Shown in pieces: positions 58,242 to 64,000 of a stretch of DNA of 64,000 bases; within the stretch, counting starts at the first letter, position 1; each line of letters opens with the position of its first letter. Source of the stretch: Candidatus Pacearchaeota archaeon. Its GTDB lineage: Archaea; Nanoarchaeota; Nanoarchaeia; Pacearchaeales; GW2011-AR1. The translations under genes and the position numbers were made by a program. The notes below the pieces were generated by a model. It was not told the origin of the DNA. It saw nothing but the letters and a program-made list of their open reading frames with translations, and searched no databases. The DNA lies in assembly GCA_023228245.1 (NCBI GenBank), contig JALOBN010000004.1, positions 38,360-102,359 of the forward strand, written 5' to 3'.

Positions 58242-61200
58242 TTATTTGTTAGTCTCTTCTACAATTTTTTTCTTTGCAGTTATTTTTTGAGATTCTTCTT
58301 TCACCAAAGGCCCAATAACTTTAACTAACAATCCAGGCAATCCTGTTCCGACGGGAATTGGCTGATTTAACATAATATTTTCTATTACTGAAATTAATTT
58401 GTCTTTGCTTCCTTTAATTGTCGCGTTGATAAATTGTTTTCCAGGTGTTTCGAAAGTTGCTCTTGCAAGTATTGAAGATTTCTGTGCAATGATTCCCATT
58501 CTTGTAACCCCTTTAACTTCTCCGTTATTTGTCATAGCGTCGGAAACAAGTTTCAAATGTCTCTCGTTAATATCAAGTCCCTGCGTGTTGATAACTTTGT
58601 AAATTTCATCCATAATTAACTGTCGTGCAACTTCAATTCCGAAAATGTCAGCCATCTCGTAAAAGTCGTTTGAAAGAATTCTATCTTTGTCAACTTCTTT
58701 CATCTCGATCATTTTTTTAAGATTTGTTCCAAGAGTATAAACAATGAAATCTTTTTCTTTCTTTACAATTAAAATCTGCTTGACACCTTTAACTCCAGAA
58801 ATAATTGTTTTTTTCAATTTTTCTTTCAACTGATAAATTTGTCTAAAACTAAATTCATCTGCGTTAAGTGTGATTGCATCTTCTTTTTCTTTTGCTTTGA
58901 AACCAAGATCATTTAATCTCTCGACGACAGTTTTAATTGAACTATGTGTCTGCTTCAATCCGTTCTTGTCAATAATTATTTCGATTACTTTATTACTGAA
59001 ATTTAATTTTATTTCAGAAGCAATTTCTTTCAAAGTAACTTCCTTGATTCTTTCAGCGAAAACTTTTGCGTCTTTCTCGTTGTTGTATTCTTTATTCAAA
59101 TAAATATCCATCTTGGGTGATGAAGGTTTCTTTCTAGCGTCGAAAATTTCTATAAGTCTTGGAAGTCCCATTGTAACCTGCATTTCTTGAACTCCCGCGA
59201 AGTGGAATACATTAAGTGCCATCTGCGTCGATGGTTCACCGAAAGATTGTGCAGTAACAATTCCTATTGCTTCACCAGGTGCAACTTGTTCATTCAAGTG
59301 AAGTTTAGACACATCAATTCCGTCGTCGCCGTATCTGAATTGTATAACATTATTATTGCTGTCTCTCACAGTTCCGTCGTATTCTGTTCTCAAATCTTGC
59401 AATGCATTTGCTAATCTTCTGTATAAGTATCCAGATTTCGGAGTTCTCAATGCTGTATCCATAAGTGAATCTCTTCCTGTAACTGCACCGAAGAAAAACT
59501 CGTCAGGTCGCAATCCTCTGATGAATGAACTTCTGATAAATCCTCTTGCCTTCGGAGATAAATCGCCCTGTTTGAAAAATGAAAGAGTTCTCTTATTGTA
59601 ACCAATATCAATTCTTCGTCCCCACAAAGCTTGCTGTCCGACACAACATGCCATCTGCGTGATATTCAAAATATTTCCTCCACCACCAGATTTTATCATT
59701 GGATTAACTGGATTACTGTCTGGAATATTTTCTTTTACAATCTCTCCGATTTTTGTTCTGACTTCATTAAGCGTCTGAAGAATTTTAATTTCTCTTGATT
59801 GCTCACCAGTCTTTCCAGGAATTATTTCAAGTTCGCCTTTATTGTATTGCTCAATTATTTCTTCTGTTTTCTTTTCAGCTTTCTTAATTACTTCTTCACC
59901 AGCTTCGATTGTTGCTTTATCTAAATCGAAATCCTCGACGGAGATTGAGATTCCTCTGTCGGATAAATATTTAACTCCAAGATTGAAAACATTTCTTATT
60001 GTCTCGAATGTAACATTTGTTCCGACTTCTCTTTCAAGAACTTTTATGAATTCACCATCTTCACTTCCGAATAATGTTTTGTTTATTTTTCCTCTTATGA
60101 GTTCTCCTTTTTTAATTTCAACAGATTCATTTTTGAAATCTACTTTAGGAATAATACTTGAGAAAATTTCTGAACCTTTAATCATCTTTTTTGAAATAAT
60201 ATTTTCAATTCCTGCTTTGAACAACATTTGATTTGCATCTTCTCTTGTGAATTCCTCGTCGCCAAGAAGATAATTTCCAGTTATCGCATCGCCTATACAA
60301 CCAATTAAGTTTGTATTATTTTTTGGAGAAATCAAATTTCTTTTTACATCAAGTAAAATTTTTGCTTCTGCTCTTGCTTCTTCTGTTTGTGGTGAGTGAA
60401 TATTCATTTCATCTCCATCAAAGTCAGCGTTATATGGAGCAGCAACTGCTGGATGTAATCTGAAAGTTCTTCCAGGTAAAACTCTAACGAAGTGAGCCAT
60501 TAAACTTCCTCTGTGAAGTGATGGGTGTCTGTTGAATAAAACAACGTCGCCGTCCTGCAAATGTCTTTCAACTTTGTAGCCAGGAACTAATTCATTAATT
60601 ATTTCTTCTTTCAAATCTGAAGTTATTTTTTTTCTTTTTCCGTCAGGTCTAATAACATAATTTGCTCCAGGATATTCTTCTGCTTTTTCAACTAATTTTT
60701 TCAATTTTTCAATATTCAAATCTGTAACACTTTCAGCTACAGTAACTACTTTAGCAATTTCAAAAGGGATTCCAACTTCGTTGATTGCAATTGATGGGTC
60801 TGGAGAAATAACGGTTCTACCAGAATAATTTACTCTCTTACCTGCAAGATTCTTTCTTATTCTTCCTTCTTTACCTTTAATTCTTTCCATAATTGTTTTC
60901 AAAGGTTGTCCGCTTCTGTGTCTTGCTGGTGGAATTTTAGCGACGCTGTTGTCGAAGAATGTTGTAATATGGAATTGTAATAAATCCCACAAATCTTCAA
61001 TAATAACTTCAGGCGCACCTGCATTCAAATTTTCCCACAATCTTTGATTAGCTCTAATTATATCGGAAAGTTTGTGCGTCAAATCATCTTCACTTCTTTC
61101 ACCAGATTCTAAAATAATTGAAGGACGAACAGTTACTGGTGGAACTAAAAGCATGGTAAGTATTGACCATTCAGGACGACAAGTCGTTGTATTCACTCCA

Positions 61201-61736
61201 ATTTTTCTTAATTCTTCATTTGGAATATTAACTAAAGTTTCTCTAATCTCTGTCGGGAAAAGTCTTGTTTTTCCAATAAAGAAACTTGTTGGTTTGTCAA
61301 GTTTAATTTTTTCATGAAGAGCACCACAGTGCGGACATTTCTTTGCATCTTTTGCTTTCTTTGCTCTCTCACTTGGGGAATATCTTTCTAAATCTTTATC
61401 AGCCAATAATAATTTTCCACAATCTCTACAGAAACATCTCAAACCTAATTCAATTAACGGAACATATTTCAAATGAATTACAGGACGAGCCAAATCAATA
61501 CTTCCAGGGTGTCCTAAACATTCTTTCAATCTTCCACCGCAAGTTCTACATCTTACCCCTGGGTCGATTGCTCCCAATCTTAAATCCATCAAACCACCGT
61601 CGACAGGATAACCATCAATATTATATAATTCTGGTGTAACTATTTTCGCAGCAGATACTTTCTTAATATCTTCCGGACTAAATAGATTAAATCTTATTTC
61701 TTCTACACTTTTTTTAACTGGTTTTGATTCTATCAT
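58242..61736 (-). CDS. rpoA: RNA polymerase largest subunit, A' and A'' fused
   Basis: 1164 aa in one frame. The first 800 or so residues are A' (clamp zinc ligands CRTCGGRLKECLGHPG and CRDCGKLL...CPHCGALH, RRNL/KNTSGR-like region, and the Mg-binding NADFDGDEMNIH), and the last 350 are A'' (GEAIGIVTAQSFGEPSTQM bridge/trigger region, LNVFHFAGVQEMQVTMGLPRL). In many archaea these are separate rpoA1/rpoA2 genes; here no stop separates them. Immediately downstream of rpoB (1 nt between). Core of transcription. Confidence 0.98.
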   Translation of the reverse strand: MIESKPVKKSVEEIRFNLFSPEDIKKVSAAKIVTPELYNIDGYPVDGGLMDLRLGAIDPGVRCRTCGGRLKECLGHPGSIDLARPVIHLKYVPLIELGLRCFCRDCGKLLLADKDLERYSPSERAKKAKDAKKCPHCGALHEKIKLDKPTSFFIGKTRLFPTEIRETLVNIPNEELRKIGVNTTTCRPEWSILTMLLVPPVTVRPSIILESGERSEDDLTHKLSDIIRANQRLWENLNAGAPEVIIEDLWDLLQFHITTFFDNSVAKIPPARHRSGQPLKTIMERIKGKEGRIRKNLAGKRVNYSGRTVISPDPSIAINEVGIPFEIAKVVTVAESVTDLNIEKLKKLVEKAEEYPGANYVIRPDGKRKKITSDLKEEIINELVPGYKVERHLQDGDVVLFNRHPSLHRGSLMAHFVRVLPGRTFRLHPAVAAPYNADFDGDEMNIHSPQTEEARAEAKILLDVKRNLISPKNNTNLIGCIGDAITGNYLLGDEEFTREDANQMLFKAGIENIISKKMIKGSEIFSSIIPKVDFKNESVEIKKGELIRGKINKTLFGSEDGEFIKVLEREVGTNVTFETIRNVFNLGVKYLSDRGISISVEDFDLDKATIEAGEEVIKKAEKKTEEIIEQYNKGELEIIPGKTGEQSREIKILQTLNEVRTKIGEIVKENIPDSNPVNPMIKSGGGGNILNITQMACCVGQQALWGRRIDIGYNKRTLSFFKQGDLSPKARGFIRSSFIRGLRPDEFFFGAVTGRDSLMDTALRTPKSGYLYRRLANALQDLRTEYDGTVRDSNNNVIQFRYGDDGIDVSKLHLNEQVAPGEAIGIVTAQSFGEPSTQMALNVFHFAGVQEMQVTMGLPRLIEIFDARKKPSSPKMDIYLNKEYNNEKDAKVFAERIKEVTLKEIASEIKLNFSNKVIEIIIDKNGLKQTHSSIKTVVERLNDLGFKAKEKEDAITLNADEFSFRQIYQLKEKLKKTIISGVKGVKQILIVKKEKDFIVYTLGTNLKKMIEMKEVDKDRILSNDFYEMADIFGIEVARQLIMDEIYKVINTQGLDINERHLKLVSDAMTNNGEVKGVTRMGIIAQKSSILARATFETPGKQFINATIKGSKDKLISVIENIMLNQPIPVGTGLPGLLVKVIGPLVKEESQKITAKKKIVEETNK

Positions 61737-61737
61737 T

Positions 61738-64000
61738 TTATTCGTATTTATTTTTTAATCCAAATGTTGTATGAATGTGAAGTCCTTGCAATTCTTCAAG
61801 CAACAATTTGAATGCATATGACATTTCAACTGGCTCGATTTCTTCGCTTCCACACATTGGACAAATTAATTTATTTCTGATTGTGTCGTCGATACCAATG
61901 CTTCCGCACTTCATACAAATTGGTAATACAACTTTATCTGAATCATATCTTTCTTTCAAAAGTAATGAAGCTCCATGAGCAACTAATGCTTCCTGCTCCA
62001 TTTCTCCAAGTCTTAATGCTCCCCCTCTACTTCTACCTTCAATTGGCTGTCTTGTCAATAATGCAACTTTACCTGAAGCTCTTCCATGCATCTTATTTCC
62101 AACCATATATTTCAATTTCAAGTAATATAAATTTCCGATGAAGATTCTTGATTGAATTCTCTGTCCTGTGATTCCGTTGTACATTGTTTCTTTTCCATCG
62201 TATCTGAATCCTAAATTCTGCAACTGCTCTTCAAGTTCGGCTTTATTTTCTCCTGAGAAAGAAGTTGCATCAACAGGTTCTCCTCTCAAACTTCCAACTT
62301 TTCCAGCAAGCAATTCCATTAAATAACCAACAGTCATTCTCGATGGTAAACCGTGCGGATTGAAAATTACATCAGGTCTAACTCCTCGTGATGTGAATGG
62401 AATATCTTCTTGCGGAATAATCATACCAATAACTCCTTTCTGTCCGTGTGACGTTGCGAACTTATCTCCAAGTTCTGGAATTCTCTGGTCTCTTGTTCTA
62501 ATTTGAACAATTTTATTTCCTTCAGAATCTTCTGTAATGAAAACACCGTCGACAGTTCCTTTTTCTTCCTGTCGCATTGTAACTGATGATTCTTTCTTTG
62601 TTCTAACAGAAAGTTCTCTTGCTTCAGATAAAAATTTAGGTGGAGACATTTTACCAATCATAACTTCTCCTTCACCAACTTCAGCCTCGGGGTAAACAAT
62701 TCCATCGCCTTCCAAATGTTTGTAACTTGCTTCTGTTTTGTAACCAGAAGTATCTTTATCAGGAATAGCAATTTCATCTTTTAATCCACCAGCATAATTC
62801 ATCTCTAAAGCAGAATAAGGTCTGAAATAGAAACTTCTTCCAACTCCTCTGTCTAAACTTCCCTTGTTGAAAACCAAAGCATCTTCCATGTTGTAACCTT
62901 CATAAGTCATAACAGCGACGACAAGATTCTGTCCTGCTGGATAAGTATTCAAAGTATCATAAACAAAACTTCTTACAAGAGGTTTCTGCGGATATTGTAA
63001 AACTGAAACATCAGTATCTAATCTGCACAAATAATTTGCAGCGTAAATTCCGAGCGACTGCTTTTGTGTCTTGCTTCCTCTGTTTAAACGTGAACTCTGA
63101 TCATGATTTCCGTAAGGAACTAAACTTGTTACAACACCAAATAAATCCATTGGATCAATTTCAAGATGAGAATGTTCAGGGGTCAATTCTTTTTCATATA
63201 AAGAAACTAAAGCATTTTCTTCTTCAGCAGCGTCGATGTATTCGATAATTCCTTGTTTAATTAAATCATTCCATTTTAATTCACCATTTTCAATTTGTAA
63301 TTTGTGTTCGTTTTTCAATCTTGGAATTCCTTTTTCTGCAATTATCAAAGGTCTCAAAACTCTTCCGGGTTCTGTAGAAATAAATATCATGTTGAATCCA
63401 GGATCATATCTCACGCTCATCTGAACTGGAAGTTCTCCTGCTCTTCTTTTTTCTCTAACTCTTTTTACAAATCCATTGAAATCTTTCGCACTTCCAATAA
63501 ATATTCCGTTGAAGAAAATATCACTGCCTTCAACACCGTCTTTATCCATCCCAATTGATTGCAAATCTTTCAAAAATCTTTCAGGTTCAAGTTCAACTCT
63601 CGTCGATATCTTGCTCATTATTGCAAGATTTTTTCTTAAACCAATTTCTGTTCCTTCAGGTGTTTCAATAGGACAGAATCTTCCATAATGAGTCGGATGC
63701 AAAGTTCTTGCTGGGAAATTTTCTTGATCGGAAGCAAGCATACTTGAAACTCTCTGCAACTGAGAAATTGTTGCGAAGTAATTTGTCTTATCCATATTTT
63801 GAGTAACTCCGCTTCTTTCACCAGTCCAACTTCCTGTTGCAATAGCTGATTCAACTCGATGTGAAAATAAAGTTGACTTAGCAATAACTTTTATAGAAAA
63901 AAACTTTTTTCTCTTCGCTGTTTTCTGAATTGAATATTGAATATCTCTAATTAAAATTCCTAAATTAACTCTAAATAAATTAGCAAGCAAATCACCAGAT
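61738..64000 (-). CDS. rpoB: RNA polymerase subunit B, N-terminus beyond window
   Basis: Open frame to the right edge (753 codons visible, of about 1120 expected). Edge residues read SGDLLANLFRVNLG, a conserved RpoB stretch, so the gene continues and is not a short B'. Motifs: TGSWTGERSGVTQ, HPTHYGRFCPIETPEG, the catalytic NHDQSSRLNRGSKTQKQS region, RTRDQRIPELGDKFATSHGQKG, and a C-terminal zinc site CMKCGSIGIDD...CPMCGSEE. Forms the active site with rpoA. First visible gene of the operon at this edge. Confidence 0.97.
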   Translation of the reverse strand, partial: SGDLLANLFRVNLGILIRDIQYSIQKTAKRKKFFSIKVIAKSTLFSHRVESAIATGSWTGERSGVTQNMDKTNYFATISQLQRVSSMLASDQENFPARTLHPTHYGRFCPIETPEGTEIGLRKNLAIMSKISTRVELEPERFLKDLQSIGMDKDGVEGSDIFFNGIFIGSAKDFNGFVKRVREKRRAGELPVQMSVRYDPGFNMIFISTEPGRVLRPLIIAEKGIPRLKNEHKLQIENGELKWNDLIKQGIIEYIDAAEEENALVSLYEKELTPEHSHLEIDPMDLFGVVTSLVPYGNHDQSSRLNRGSKTQKQSLGIYAANYLCRLDTDVSVLQYPQKPLVRSFVYDTLNTYPAGQNLVVAVMTYEGYNMEDALVFNKGSLDRGVGRSFYFRPYSALEMNYAGGLKDEIAIPDKDTSGYKTEASYKHLEGDGIVYPEAEVGEGEVMIGKMSPPKFLSEARELSVRTKKESSVTMRQEEKGTVDGVFITEDSEGNKIVQIRTRDQRIPELGDKFATSHGQKGVIGMIIPQEDIPFTSRGVRPDVIFNPHGLPSRMTVGYLMELLAGKVGSLRGEPVDATSFSGENKAELEEQLQNLGFRYDGKETMYNGITGQRIQSRIFIGNLYYLKLKYMVGNKMHGRASGKVALLTRQPIEGRSRGGALRLGEMEQEALVAHGASLLLKERYDSDKVVLPICMKCGSIGIDDTIRNKLICPMCGSEEIEPVEMSYAFKLLLEELQGLHIHTTFGLKNKYE

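Noticed and set aside
61738..63990. rpoB as a complete short B' subunit starting at 63990
   Set aside because: The frame stays open to the edge and reads conserved RpoB residues upstream of the TTG, so it is truncated by the window.

Overview
The window is about 64 kb of AT-rich DNA (roughly one third G+C) from an archaeon. Evidence: archaeal-type EF-1alpha and EF-2, diphthine synthase, archaeal DnaG, an archaeal SRP RNA, eukaryote-like RNA polymerase subunits with a NusA-like KH protein, D-aminoacyl-tRNA deacylase of the GEK1 type, class III (pilin) signal peptides, and TATA boxes placed so close to start codons that many mRNAs must be leaderless. Compact overlapping genes, many small orphan proteins and numerous N-anchored surface proteins fit a DPANN lineage (Pacearchaeota/Woesearchaeota-like); that placement is inference from style, not from a tree.

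Layout. 1-0.85 kb: 3'-truncated Ig-like lipoprotein. 0.9-3.6 kb: RNA ligase RtcB, an MgtC-like membrane protein and the RtcB cofactor archease, the last interrupted in frame by a repeat-derived insert. 3.6-12.9 kb: a minus-strand type IV pilus-like locus with one secretion ATPase, two T2SF membrane platforms, seven prepilin-like proteins (one carrying a fibrinogen/intelectin-like head) and a Cys-rich surface protein. 13-17.1 kb: a P-type Ca2+-like ATPase, SRP RNA and a PGF-pre-PGF-like surface protein. 17.2-26.0 kb: a plus-strand glycosylation operon (GT2, GT4, GT-C-like membrane proteins, flippase-like UPF0104, DUF1616). 26-33.7 kb: secreted proteins including an SNase-LTD nuclease, PRPP synthetase, tRNA-Thr and tRNA-Leu, thioredoxin reductase, ArgRS and a TrmB regulator. 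33.7-47 kb: IleRS, diphthine synthase, D-aminoacyl-tRNA deacylase, a GGDEF protein next to dUTPase and a DisA-type diadenylate cyclase, tRNA-Ser, an intron-containing initiator tRNA-Met, a PD-(D/E)XK-like orphan, RNase HII and an SMC-type ATPase whose hinge is replaced by a zinc hook. 47-64 kb: an abundant-looking surface protein, endonuclease IV-like protein, DnaG, EF-1alpha, and the str/RNAP operon (rpoB-fused rpoA-nusA-uS12-uS7-EF-2); rpoB runs off the right edge.

How it works together. The pilus locus, surface proteins, SRP RNA and glycosylation operon together describe a cell surface that is probably glycosylated and pilus-bearing, suited to attachment to a host or partner cell. RtcB, archease and the intron-containing tRNA belong to one RNA-repair/splicing pathway; DphB and the EF-2 His-Arg-Gly site belong to another. 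The most unusual signals are the SMC/zinc-hook hybrid, the archease insertion and its repeat family, the fibrinogen-headed pilin, the paired cyclic-dinucleotide synthases, structured leaders on highly expressed genes, and a strongly over-represented pentamer (CGTCG/CGACG) that is scarce in the glycosylation operon.
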